Origin: Paramecium tetraurelia
Lineage: Eukaryota > Ciliophora > Oligohymenophorea > Peniculida > Parameciidae
DNA length: 64,000 nt
Direction: 5' to 3'
Assembly: GCF_000165425.1 (NCBI RefSeq)
Contig: NW_001799633.1
Coordinates: 128,299 to 192,298, forward strand
Shown here: positions 39,239 to 50,074 of the stretch, piece after piece
Position numbering within the stretch: the first letter of the stretch is position 1
Layout of the letters: every line of letters starts with the position of its first letter
The notes under the pieces: model-generated
The model's database searches: none
Told to the model about the DNA's origin: nothing
What the model saw: the letters and a program-made list of their open reading frames with translations, nothing else
Program-made: the position numbers and the translations under genes

Positions 39239-41935
39239 TCATTTATCAAATGATTTTTTATTGACTTTAATCATTTATTACAAATCATTGATAACTTGTA
39301 GTTTTTTATCTCTTTAGATACGTTGCTATTCCTCTTAACTTTTTAATCGTTCTAATTATTCTTTTTCACTTCTTATTCTCTCCACTTCATTTGTGTATGT
39401 TTATCTCATCACATTTTCTTTCTAAATATTAGTCAAATAATACTTCTGGATATTAATGCATTGATTTTTTGCTTTCGTTGCGACTATGTAAATATTTGAC
39501 TTTATAATTATCCTTAATTCTATCAATTTAATCGACTTCCCTATTTAATTGTTGAAGTTGGATTCTGAGTTGCTTATTAGTTTCATTTAAATGTAGATTT
39601 TCAGATTCAACTTAATATATTTAATCATTTAAATCAGCTAACTTTATTTCATTTTATTCCATTTTTATTTATTGTCTTTCAAATTATATTCTTAAATCAT
39701 TGATTTAATTTTTCAATTCTTATTCTTACTTATTCAATATTCTTAATTCACTTTCTAATTCATTTATTCTTTATTAAGCACTATATAACATATTATCTTA
39801 GTTTTTTTAAGATTATTCAGCTACAAGTAATTCTTTCAATCTACTATTTTCAGTTTCTTCAAATTACTTTTAGACTCTCTATATAGTGATATCCTTTTCG
39901 TGCTACAATTAAGCTAACCTAGCCTTAATTTATTCATTAGATTATTTTTCAAATGATAATTCCAATTCTAACTATTTTACATTTCGCTTTAATTATTCGT
40001 TTTCGACTTGAATATTCATTAACTATTCTTAGGTTTTTGCCAAAAATTGTCTCTCTGCTTATAATTCTTTACTTATATCTAGATTAAAATAAAATCAATA
40101 CATGATTCTGCATTATTGGATTTATTAAGAGAGAAGTTCGGTTCAAAATATGGTTGAGAAATTGAGGCTTAGTTATCTACTTTTTATTCTAGTTCAAGAA
40201 TTTTCTTTTTTAACGCCAATTCTTTAGATTTTTATTCATTGAGTTCTTTTTCTCTATTCTCAACTTTTAGATTGGCTATTCTTAATTCTTCTTCTTGTCT
40301 CTATATCTTTTCTTTCACCTAGAAAGATTACTCTTGATCACCTATTATTTAATATTTCATTTGATTAATTTATTATTCTAATTTTTAAATTTTTGTATTT
40401 GCAGTCTATAATTGTGTTTTTGTTTAGAATAGTTCTTATTATTTCAACTCAACTGTTCCATCAATCTCATTTTTCTTAAAATTAATCTATTAAGACAATT
40501 CTCGATTGTTTAGCATCTCTTTATCTAGTTGCAATTTAAGCTTAATATTTTCTTCCCTTATTTTATCTATCTAATCCTTCAAAGTATCAATTTCTCTCTG
40601 CAATCTTTAAGAAATATCTTGTTCAGGATGCTCATATTATCTCTTTTAATAGATCTCATTCTCAATTTATTGTAATTTCGAAGATATATCTTTGTAGTCA
40701 TCCTTCAACATTTCGTTTTCAACTAAAAGCTTTTCATTATCTTATTTCATCCTATCATAATCATCCAAAGGAACAGAATTCATTTCTTATTATTAATACG
40801 ATTTTCCTAGTTGATCTAATTTAGTGCTGTATTCAGCCTACATGAACTTGAGTTCTTTAGTCTAAGATTTTAAATCTTTCTTTAATTATTTAATCTCTGC
40901 TTATTTTTCACATAACATTTGCTTTAATTCGTTGAGTTCATCACTAAGTGTTAAATTCTACTCATAATATTCAGTTAATAGTTTTCTAACTTCTTTACTT
41001 CTATAATATAAAACACGATATTCTCGTAAGAGTTTATCTTTAGAAATTGATTCTAATTTTGTTGTAAGCATCAAATTTTCCTCTCGACTTAACTAGCATA
41101 TTTCAGTATCTTATCCTTTTCTTTCACTGTCAACTAAAGTTTCATATTTCGATAAAGTTGATTTAGGATTCAATTTCAGATTAATCATTTCTTTAGAATC
41201 ACTAGATTCTGTAATTGAACTTCCATCATCATAGTAAGAACCATATGCATCTCTATTGTTACTTTTTTTTTTAGATGAAGGATAAGACTATCTAGATTGA
41301 CTTCATAATATTAATAAATTTTACCTTATGCTGCGATCTGCAATACGTTTTGAACCTCTTGATTCAGTTATTCTTACATTTGGTCTTATACTGTCTTTTT
41401 ATTTCTACACAACCTTTGAAAAACTGCCTAGTTTATTTTCAAAAGCTTTCTTTTTGAATTTTGGGGTATTTTGTGTTTTCGATGATTTTAATCCTTTTTT
41501 GCTCTTTTTTGATGATTTACTTCTGCTCTATTCCAAACTTTTCAAATGCCCTCTTGATTGGGCTAATTTGCTTAAAGTCTTTCTACTTTAGCTTTTTATT
41601 GATTTTCCTGATTTGGTAGATTTCCTACTCTTTTTATCTGAAGCTGGTGTTCTATTCCGATCATCTGCAACACTTTTCAAATTTTTCCTCATTTTTGCAA
41701 TTTTTCTTGCAAGATCTGTTAATTGAGTAAGTGTTGTAGATCTTCCAGGGAATTCACTTTATTTAACTTCTTCAAATAATTATTTTTATTCATTTTCCTT
41801 CTCTTTTATCCATTGTTTTGTTATATTTTAAGGAGGATAACTTACATTCTAAACTAAAGTTTTTATCTATTATTGAAAACGAGTTTCGCTCTTCCTTTGA
41901 TTTTTTGAACTTTAACTTGTTCTAGCTAAAGACAT
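39239..41935 (-). CDS. long coiled-coil protein, 875 aa
   Basis: ATG is the complement of 41933-41935; TGA is at 39239-39241. Introns of 24, 23 and 22 nt leave 2,628 nt. The N-terminal ~200 residues are basic and Ser/Lys-rich (KKSRKSTKSGKSIKSQSRKT). From about residue 260 onward the protein is an almost continuous heptad-type coiled coil rich in Glu, Gln, Lys and Leu, such as LYYRSKEVRKLLTEYYEQNL and LKQMLCEKQAEIKQLKKDLK. This composition suggests a cytoskeletal, basal-body or ciliary rootlet-type structural protein, but coiled coils do not identify a family. A plus-strand ORF at 41.3-41.6 kb is a shadow of the basic region. Confidence 0.85.
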
Positions 41936-42553
41936 TTAATTAATTATATTGTTAAAATTTGAATTTTATTAATAACAAATACTTCTGAAAATTTTTAGTT
42001 CATTTTTCAATTTAACATTTCCAACCCATTCAATGAATAATTTAGAGTTTAATCTTACAGAATTAATCTGAAATTTTTATTCACTTAATAATTATCAAAG
42101 TAACATCAAGAATTTATGTATAAAATTTTATATAATAAAATATTGTTGATAGATATTTTTAATTTTATGAGTATCTGTTTAAAATATTAAAGCTCACAAT
42201 TTAAATAATTTTATATTTTTACACCTAATCCTTAATCATTTGAATTGATATATTAGATTTAAACATTAAGTTTACTAAAACTAATTAAAGTTTTAATACG
42301 ATTCTAATGAAGTTGAGAATCTATCTTAAAGTCTTAGAATATGTAACTATTCAATGATAAAATTCAACAGAAATTTGCTTGAAAAACAGCTATACCACAC
42401 AACCAACTAAAATTAATGTCGTATACGAATGGGAATTAGACTAAAATTTATATTAAATAATAAAGTTTAAGAATTTAAAGCAATAAGAGGAAAAATAATA
42501 TAATGTAATATATCTAATCAATAAATAATTTATTTCTTTTTTTGAATAATATT
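41936..42553. other. intergenic, ~0.6 kb
   Basis: AT-rich, no gene seen. Confidence 0.45.
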
Positions 42554-43352
42554 TCACTCTTGTTACATTTGCTCATTACTAAATCCATTTTTTTGAAGTA
42601 AAGCTAAGACTTCTTTTTCATTATAAGTTTTGCTTTTTACTTCTTTGCCTAATTTGCTAATGACAACAATCTCAATTTTGGATGGTTATGGGGAGGATGT
42701 ATCCATAGTTTTTACAAGTGCCTTAATTGCTATGTCTAATCCCTATAATATTAAGTAATTATAAAACTTAATCTAAAGTTAAATTATCCTTATAATCTTA
42801 TTTCAAATAGCTATTTGCTGCCAAATTATTTTTTCCAATTGCTGTTGCTTTCCAACCAGCGTAATTTCCTGATGGGTCGGTGCTAAATAATTAGAAACCA
42901 TTTTCTTTATCATATCCGGCAAAAAGAAATGCTGTGCCAAAAGGTCTTTGTCCACCTACTTAAGTTTTATTTTATTTGTAATCACAAATATTTATAATTA
43001 ATTATTCTAATCCAATATTATCTTAAAACTAATATCTAGATTATGACTTATATTAATACCTATGATTTGCTGCTGCTTCTCTTGCATAATTAATTAAAAT
43101 ATTTGCATCAGCTGTATGGCCTGAAACTACAGAAAATATGTGTCTATCAATAGGATAAATCTTTTCAGAGTGCTTTGAGTGTTCTAATAAATGTGACACT
43201 TCCTATTTCTCTGTGGCTAAAATCATTCCTTCATTAGTTAAAATGCCAAGTGCTGACCCAGTTTAATTGATAGCTTCAATTGCATATTCTACTTATTTCA
43301 ATCTGCCATCTGGTGTGAAAGTATTGGTTTTCTAATCGTATCTCCTTGACAT
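42554..43352 (-). CDS. PSMA4: 20S proteasome subunit alpha-3 (PSMA4-type), 249 aa
   Basis: ATG is the complement of 43350-43352; TGA is at 42554-42556. Introns of 24 and 25 nt leave 750 nt. The N-terminus [20 protein letters not shown] continues into [17 protein letters not shown]. This is the alpha-subunit signature, and MSRRYD is typical of alpha-3/PSMA4. [17 protein letters not shown] and [20 protein letters not shown] are conserved alpha-ring segments. It forms part of the gated outer ring of the 20S core and has no protease activity itself. Length matches the family. Confidence 0.95.
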
Positions 43353-43789
43353 CGAAATTTAATTTAAAATAATATATATACTGGTGTTCGAAAAAAAATT
43401 ATAAACAAAGCAATCATTAAAATAAATGATCTAGTCGTAAATACTATATCAATAAATAATATCCAAATCCTTATTCCTTGTTATATTTTACTGCCATTAA
43501 TATTATTTTTAATCTTAATTGATATACATTTTAATGTGATTGTAAATTTGAATCAATAGGTTCTTCTAATTAACATTTATTTACTTTTCAAAAACACTTA
43601 TATAAATTTCTATTAGTTGATTATTAAGATAGTGAAATTCTTAAATTGAGGAATCTTAATTCTATTTTTATTATGAAAATGAAAATAATTTTCTGATATT
43701 AGATGCTTAAATCTTATTCTAACAAATTAAATGTTCAATAATTGAATATGCAGTTAATTATTGTTGAAATGTTCAATTTTAATCTATTT

Positions 43790-44720
43790 TCAAACTATCA
43801 TCACTCCATTTTTATCAATACATTGTCTTAATCTATAAATTTTGCTTGATAAATATCTAGGAATCAGTTTAGTTTTTAACATCAATTATAAATTGCTCAT
43901 ATATCTGTAAATAATTTAACCAATTACTTTTAATGATTTTGCTCTAGTAAAATTGTTTATTACTATAAATTCTAAATCAATTATTTTATAAAAAATATTC
44001 TAATTATATAATCAAGAATTATGCTATCATGCTTTGAATATAGAGCCTATGCTGGTTAAATCACAATTTTTCTTTCTATTTCTGAGATAATTAGATCAAC
44101 AATTTATCTCAAAGCTACTTTAATTATCAGATTTAATCATAAAAAGGTTTGATATTATTAAGTAGTATAATCTAAGCCATCTCCTAAGTGAAAATAATTC
44201 TAATTATTTTGTATTTATTATATAAGTAATATTCCTGAATTAGATATAATTCTAGTCTCTTCTGATTAGTCCTTTAAATCTTCAAAATTTAATATTAAAC
44301 CTTCAGGATTGTGATCAGATAATTTTTATTATTGCAAATGAGTTTTTAATTTACTTTATTAGAATGTCCTAACTTAATAAATATACTTATAATGTTCTTC
44401 CACTTAGTTATTAATTATTTTCTGTTTGGTGGGTTAGTTAGAAATCTTTTATTACGTTAAATAGAAATTGAAAGATTTCAGAATTGAATTAAGATTGTTA
44501 TCAACTAGTGAGATATTAAATCTTTTAAATTCATGATTTTTTCTTTTCAAAATAGTTAATTTTCTTTAAGCTAGATCCCTCTATAAGAAAATGATGTATG
44601 AATAATGAAATTGCCTTCTATAAAAATGAGTTCAAATATTGAAATATTAGGATTTTCATTTCAATTTCATATTTTTCTTGCTTAATTACTTTAAAATTAT
44701 TCATTCTTCATCTAGATTAT
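43790..44720 (-). pseudogene. decayed protein gene, unknown family
   Basis: A minus-strand code-6 frame runs from about 44.66 to 44.16 kb. It includes FKRFNISLVDNNLNSILKS and LILNFEDLKDQSEETRIISN and is ended by a TGA. Directly after that TGA the same frame continues with about 80 more protein-like residues (KVALRQIVDLIISEIERKIV). It then shifts frame with IYEQFIIDVKNQTDSQIFIK before closing. No GT-AG intron of normal size explains the TGA or the shift, and no start codon joins the 5' part. This pattern fits a gene inactivated by point mutations. Alternatives are an assembly error or unusual splicing. Confidence 0.5.
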
Positions 44721-44932
44721 TGGTCAAAGTGATAAAACAGTGATTATAGGAAGCATTTACATAAAAAGAGAGAAATAATACATAATCGTTATAAGATGAA
44801 AAAAAAAATTCGAATTAATCGAAAATCCTTTCATATAGAGAATATTTCACTTGAAAATAATATAGATAAATTAACAAGAACTTAAACATATTTATTGTAT
44901 TATTGTACTTATTCATAATAATCATTATTATA

Positions 44933-45348
44933 TCAATCCTTAGGCTTCTTCTTAATTCTTAATTAGTTTGAATGTCCACACTTTCTTTTTCTGCAATTGT
45001 GGGCTTTTGGTGGTAATCTAAAAATATTTTTAACTTATCATACCTAGCATAGCAAACTCTGCAGATTTTTTTTTCAACGTTATACTTTTTGGCAATTGCT
45101 GCAATTGTTGGTTCCATACCACCACCTCTTAATCTCAATACTAAATGGAGAGTTGATTCTTTTTAAATATTATAATCTGAAAGTGTTCTTCCGTCTTCAA
45201 GTTGCTTTCCTGCGAAAATCAATCTTTATTAATCAGGAGGAATTCCTTCTTTATCTTAAATCTTGGCCTTGACTGCATCAATTGTGTCTGATGGCTCAAC
45301 ATCAAGAGTGATGGTCTTTCCCGTAAGGGTTTTAACAAAAATTTACAT
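44933..45348 (-). CDS. UBA52: ubiquitin-60S ribosomal protein eL40 fusion, 129 aa
   Basis: ATG is the complement of 45346-45348; TGA is at 44933-44935. One 26-nt intron leaves 390 nt. Ubiquitin is essentially canonical ([40 protein letters not shown], ending LRLRGG). The eL40 part follows directly: [20 protein letters not shown], then [20 protein letters not shown] with four zinc-binding cysteines. The precursor is cleaved after Gly-Gly to give ubiquitin and a large-subunit ribosomal protein. One oddity is ubiquitin residue 28 and neighbours ([13 protein letters not shown]), which are near-standard. Confidence 0.96.
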
Positions 45349-45636
45349 ATTATTTTAAATTTTAATAAAATCTTTAATTAATTTTTTTTTCTATTGGCAA
45401 TCTATGAGAATAAAACCTCTAAATAAGGATCAATTAAATTGTCAATAAACTACTTTATCTAGTTTTGTTCATTTTAATTTTTCTTACATAATTTATTTAT
45501 GGAAATTTATATTAATTAATTGATATATAGCTATTAAGAGGTATATTCAATAATAAATAGCTTTTATTTGATGGTTATAGAGCTTTGGTTGAACATATAT
45601 TTCTTAAAATATGTAATATTATATTAAGTTATTTAA

Positions 45637-46090
45637 TCATTCATTTTTAAATTTTGATTCTTGTAAAGCAGATCTGTCTTATATTAATATCTTCTTCAGT
45701 TCTAACTCAAGTACCAAAAATTGCTTTCGATTCTGATCTCTATTATCTTTGTTTAATCTAACTTAATTTGTTTTATAAATTTTGAAAAAATGATAATAAC
45801 AAAAATTTTAAAGTGTTCCTTATAATTTTACTCTATTGTTCATAGATATTTTAACCTCTTTCATACAGATTACAAATTAATATATTTTAAAGAATCATTT
45901 ACTCCAATATAAACAATTCTATTTAATCAATTTACAATTATTCTTTGTGTAAAACTGATTGATATACTAAATATATTATATATATCCATTTATTTCAACA
46001 AATTCTCCTTCTGTTTAAATCATCACTTTATAATATTTATTCTTTAATCATTCATGCTATGAATTTCTCATATTTTACAGCGAAACAAAT
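45637..46090 (-). CDS. possible small gene or remnant, structure unresolved
   Basis: The minus strand holds a code-6 stretch ending at TGA 45637-45639. Its composition is protein-like (DNRDQNRKQFLVLELELKKI), open from about 45890. Upstream, another frame encodes YKVMIQTEGEFVEINGYIQY up to about 46090. I could not find introns that join them to a start codon. This is either a real small gene with exons I have not resolved or a decayed one. The rest of 45349-46440 is non-coding. Confidence 0.3.
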
Positions 46091-46440
46091 AATATAAAAC
46101 TGATTGTTATAACAATAAGAAATTTTTAATTCATAGCTAAACTAATAATGTAATTTCTCTAACAATCAGCAGCTTTAGTGAAAATATGCTCAATCTATCA
46201 CTATAATTTAAGTATTTATGATGCAAATATATAAATTAATATATATTTAGTTTAATAGAATACTTCTCGAAGATCATCAAATTAATTTACAAAAAATTTG
46301 TTCTGAATCAATTTTTGAATAATATCTGCAATCAACTAATGAATTCTGAGATCTTCCTATATTTAAGAAAATAAGATTATTTGTTTATTATTTTGATAAT
46401 TATTTTTTTTGATATATATATTTACTTTTAAAGGAAATAG

Positions 46441-46722
46441 ATGAATAGTTTATAATTGATTGAATTTTGCAATAGAGTTTTTGAAAAATATGATAAAAAT
46501 AAATCTGGATTTATTGAGATAGATGAATTAACTACTCTTTTGAATAACCTAGCCAAAGAAATCAATTCTTAGGTTTTCATTATTTTATAATATTAGTTAC
46601 CAACATAAAAGGAGATAGATTACATCGTTAATTATTTAGATACTAATAATGACAATAAAATTAGTAAAACTGAATTTTAGAAATTAGGAAAATTAATGGT
46701 GAAAGTTCTAGGGAGTGCTTGA
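46441..46722 (+). CDS. small EF-hand calcium-binding protein, 85 or 93 aa
   Basis: ATG at 46441, TGA at 46720-46722. The frame is open throughout, so the 24-nt GT-AG segment after EINSQ may be an intron (85 aa) or retained (93 aa). Splicing gives the smoother EF-hand pair. The two loops are DKNKSGFIEIDE and DTNNDNKISKTE, both with canonical Ca2+ ligands. It is a two-EF-hand protein of the calmodulin superfamily; the partner is unknown. Confidence 0.8.
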
Positions 46723-46861
46723 TTTTATTTATAAATAAATATATATTCTTCAAATTAAGCTCAGTAAATACTATCATAATTCTCTGATATTCCAATAAAG
46801 ATTTACTAAAAGTTGAGAGTGAGAATTAGAATTTAAATAATAAACATTGGTTTTAATTATA

Positions 46862-47418
46862 ATGTCTGATAAAGGACAAAAATTTGATCAACAATAAGAT
46901 AGTGAATTAAAAATTTCAGATTATTATATTGATTAAGATGAAAAAGAGAGGTCTGTATCAATAAAGAAAGGCTTAATAAGAAATAAAGAGTAAATATATT
47001 TTTTTAAGTTAGATGCAATAATGGAATTATTAATTATAGAAAGTCAGGTTAACAGTTCTCTCTTGACGAAGATAGATTAATTTTAGAATTGGTTCTAAAT
47101 TTTGGGCCAAAATTTTAAAAAATACATAAGCATTTTCCTGGAAAAACTTTAGCGATGGTTAAAAATAGATACTATAAATATTTGAGATATAGATGGGAAG
47201 TGCTTAATCCATCAGCCAAAGCAAATGATATAGGTAAGCAAATAAATAAGGTCAGCTAACTTACTTTTGAATCTTATGAAATATTAAGTGAAAAGCATTA
47301 AACTCTAAATACCTTGCTTAATTAAGAAAGGGATGCTCTAGTAAATACTATTGCAGAAAGATGTCAATTGCCTAATGCAAAAATTTATGCTGAATATTTA
47401 GTAGCAAATATATTTTGA
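46862..47418 (+). CDS. Myb/SANT-type DNA-binding protein, 177 aa
   Basis: ATG at 46862-46864, TGA at 47416-47418. One 23-nt intron leaves 534 nt. A single Myb-like helix-turn-helix lies at about residues 55-105: FSLDEDRLILELVLNFGPKF, then FPGKTLAMVKNRYYKYLRYR. The spaced hydrophobic/aromatic positions and a basic third helix are as expected. A C-terminal helical region follows. It is probably a nuclear transcription factor. Single-repeat Myb proteins of this kind are common in ciliates. Confidence 0.85.
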
Positions 47419-47493
47419 TATAGTGTTTATAGCATAAAAATATAATAAATAGAAAATTCTTATCAATACATTTTTGTAATTTTTCTTTTTTTG

Positions 47494-47964
47494 ATGAACT
47501 TTCAAAACTTGCAGTTTTTCATAAATTACTTCTGAAGCCAATTAATTTGTTATTGTATTTTCATTTACGAATACTAAGAAAATAATTGTTTACTATCAAA
47601 TTTCGATCATGATAGATTTTGCCTCAAAAAAATATAAGTTAGGTTGCAAAAATCATGTCTAGAATTCCAAGAATTAGATATACCACAAACTGATCAAACA
47701 ATCTAAAATGATCCAGAATTTGCCTGGATTTCTGATAATATCCATTTACTATTCAAGTTCGCATGGGCGAAACGTCAACAACACTAATAAAGAATGACTT
47801 ATAAACATATAACAGAAGTTCATCTATCCCTTACAATGGATGAATTGATTACTTAGATGAGAATCAAATAAACTGAAAATTCCTTAAAAATCAAAGTAGA
47901 ACAAGAGTTAGACAAATTAAAAAAAGAACTGATTGAACCTTAAAGAAAGCAAAGCAATCCTTGA
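47494..47964 (+). CDS. small hydrophilic protein, 148 aa, unknown
   Basis: Modelled with ATG at 47494, one 24-nt intron and TGA at 47962-47964, giving 447 coding nt. The stretch after residue 60 (PEFAWISDNIHLLFKFAWAK, MTYKHITEVHLSLTMDELIT, KVEQELDKLKKELIE) is clearly protein-like and ends in a short coiled coil. The 5' exon is less certain. No family recognised. Confidence 0.55.
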
Positions 47965-48319
47965 GCCGAGACAACCTTATGTATGAGATTTTGAATGTAT
48001 TTTTGTATCTTAATTTCCAAATTTGAGCAAATAATAATAATAAAAAGGAAGGAGGCATAAAAAAAAATTTCAAAATATAGCCTATATGTTCTCAAAAAAT
48101 CAAAAAACATAATTAATTATTGAATTCACAATAATTAATTTTCAGGAAACTGAACTAATAGTAGAAGATTTATATATAATCTGTTTAATTTAGTATTATA
48201 GAGTCAAGAGATAAAATCAACCAAGTTTCCCAGCATACATTGTTTTCACTTTTTTGAGCAACAACAAGTTATAATTATTTTTTTGTATTAAATATCATAT
48301 ATATCTAAAAAACTTTAAT
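47965..48319. other. spacer before the inverted duplication
   Basis: AT-rich, no gene seen. Similarity to the right arm of the inverted repeat starts around 48.32 kb. Confidence 0.4.
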
Positions 48320-48321
48320 AA

Positions 48322-48482
48322 CAATGTCTCTGAACAAGCATAGAATTAAGCTAAGAAGATGTAAAATAAAGAGGATTTGAGGTTTCATTCGAATAAATGT
48401 AGGAATCAACTTATAATCATTCAAAATTAGATTAAAAATACTTAATGTATAATTGTATATTTTTTATGGCTGTAAAGAAGTG
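48322..48482 (+). pseudogene. truncated 3' fragment of carnosine N-methyltransferase
   Basis: This stretch matches the complement of 55190-55340, the last ~50 codons of the CARNMT1-type gene, including the GGATTTGAGGTTTC segment and the terminal ATGGCTGTAAAGAAGTGA. A deletion of about 12 bases relative to the intact copy lies near 48.37 kb. Only the 3' end is present, so it cannot be functional. It marks the breakpoint of the duplication. Confidence 0.8.
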
Positions 48483-48595
48483 AATAATAAATTATTTTAA
48501 GATTTTGTTTCTTATAAAATACGATATTTAAGAATTTAAAAATAAATAATCAGAAATTTTTAATATAAATAAATAAATAACTTTATTTATTCTAT

Positions 48596-49301
48596 ATGGC
48601 CAGCCAGAAGAAGCAACTTTTTAAAATCATCATCTTAGGTGATTCAGGGTAATTTTGTTTTCTAGATAACTTTTAGAGTCGGAAAATCAGCTTTGATGGA
48701 TTAATATGTCAATGCAAGGTTCACTTAATTATACAAAGCTTCAGTTGGAACAGATTTTATGGGCAAAAAAGTTATGATTGATGATCGTATGGTTACACTT
48801 TAAGTATCATGAATTTATCATATTTTTATTAGCTTTGGGACACTGCAGGTTAAGAGAGATTCCAATCATTAGGTGGTGCATTTTATAGAGGAGCTGATTG
48901 CTGCGTATTAGTTTATGATATCACAAATCCAAAATCATTTGATTCTTTGGATTCATAGAGAAATGAATTTTTAATGTAAGGTTAACCAAAATATCCAGAA
49001 CATTTTCCTTTTTTTGTATTAGGAAATAAATTAGATAAAGCCTCATAAAGAAAGGTTTAGGAATCTAAAGCTTAATAATGGTGTAAATCTCATGGAAACA
49101 TATAATTCTTTGAAGTATCAGCTAAAGATGCCACAAACATTGAACAAGCTTTTCAAGACATTGCAAAAGCTGCTGCAAGTTAGGAAAAAGATGAAGAAAT
49201 GTATCACTTTCTTATTCATTCTTTTTAGATTTTTCCCTACAACTGTGACATTAACTAAATAGAGCCAAAAACCATAAGCCAAATAAGGAGGATGTTGTTG
49301 A
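48596..49301 (+). CDS. Rab7-like GTPase, divergent inverted copy, 206 aa
   Basis: ATG at 48596-48598, TGA at 49299-49301. Introns of 28, 29 and 28 nt leave 621 nt. The G motifs are intact: GDSGVGKS (G1), WDTAGQE (G3), NKLD (G4) and SAK (G5). The tail GGCC is the prenylation signal. The 706-nt gene is nearly identical in length and sequence to the right copy. Changes include GKTSLMN to [21 protein letters not shown] to [14 protein letters not shown] (switch I), IWDT to LWDT, and SWRDEF to SQRNEF. The switch I Thr that coordinates Mg2+ becomes Ser. The last third and intron 3 are identical between copies. Rab7 controls late-endosome/lysosome or phagosome traffic. This copy may be diverging or decaying. 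Confidence 0.9.
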
Positions 49302-50074
49302 TTCAATCAAACCTTTAATGATTTCATTACAATAATTTTAACAAATGAAATTAATATCTCTATTTTACCTTAAATTTGAAAAATATTGCTATTATTTTCT
49401 AAACATTTAGCTGGTGTAAAACACATTTCATTTTCAATAATTCGTGAAATTTTGATTTCCAACCAACTTATTCTACCAATTTATGAATAAATTAAAATTC
49501 CTACATTTCAATAATGCAACTACATTTTTAGGTTGGTATTATTTCACCTTCATTCCTGCAATTACTTCTTGAAATTAAAATCTTACTTTTGGTTTCATAA
49601 GAGATATTGAGTATCATCATTTTATTTTCTTATTATATTTAATTATACTGTGGACTTATAAAATTACTTGATTAATTTGGAATATAGCAAAAATAGAACA
49701 TTATAAATTGCTTTTATGTAATTTACTTATTTTGATCCGTTTAAAAATTTAATAAAAATAGTTTGTATTTGTTTTACTTTTTAAATTGATATTCAGACTG
49801 AAATAGTCTTAGCTTTTGATCTGTGAATATAATTAATGGGAAATTTCATATCCTTTTAGAAAATTATGTTCTATTGAACTTATCCAATACAACTTTACAA
49901 GTAAATGAAAAATAAAATTATTGAAAAACAAGTTCAAAAATCTAATTAGCGAAAAAATATGCATGAAAAATATAAAGGAATATTAAATTTATGAAATAGT
50001 TTATAACTTTATTGTGCAATTCTTTTTAATTTATTCTTATAAATTATATTTTTTTATTATTTTTGGGAAATTTT
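49302..50074. other. spacer between Rab7 copy and LINE 3' end
   Basis: AT-rich, no coding frame seen. The part next to 50.07 kb would be the 3' untranslated region of the LINE element. Confidence 0.4.

Larger units (their letters stand above)
48320..49315. repeat. left arm of inverted duplication (partner 54360-55340)
   Basis: About 1 kb that is nearly the reverse complement of 54.36-55.34 kb. It contains a truncated 3' end of the carnosine N-methyltransferase gene (48.32-48.48 kb), the intergenic DNA and a full Rab7 gene. Similarity fades around 49.30-49.33 kb just past the Rab7 stop. Confidence 0.85.

Noticed and set aside
41328-41591. Plus-strand 87-residue ORF rich in Phe/Leu
   Set aside because: It is the complement of the Lys/Ser-rich N-terminal region of the minus-strand coiled-coil protein.
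49118-49306. Identical 62-residue ORFs on opposite strands at 49.1 and 54.35 kb
   Set aside because: Not a gene: both are antisense shadows of the identical 3' ends of the two Rab7 copies. They were useful only because they revealed the inverted repeat.
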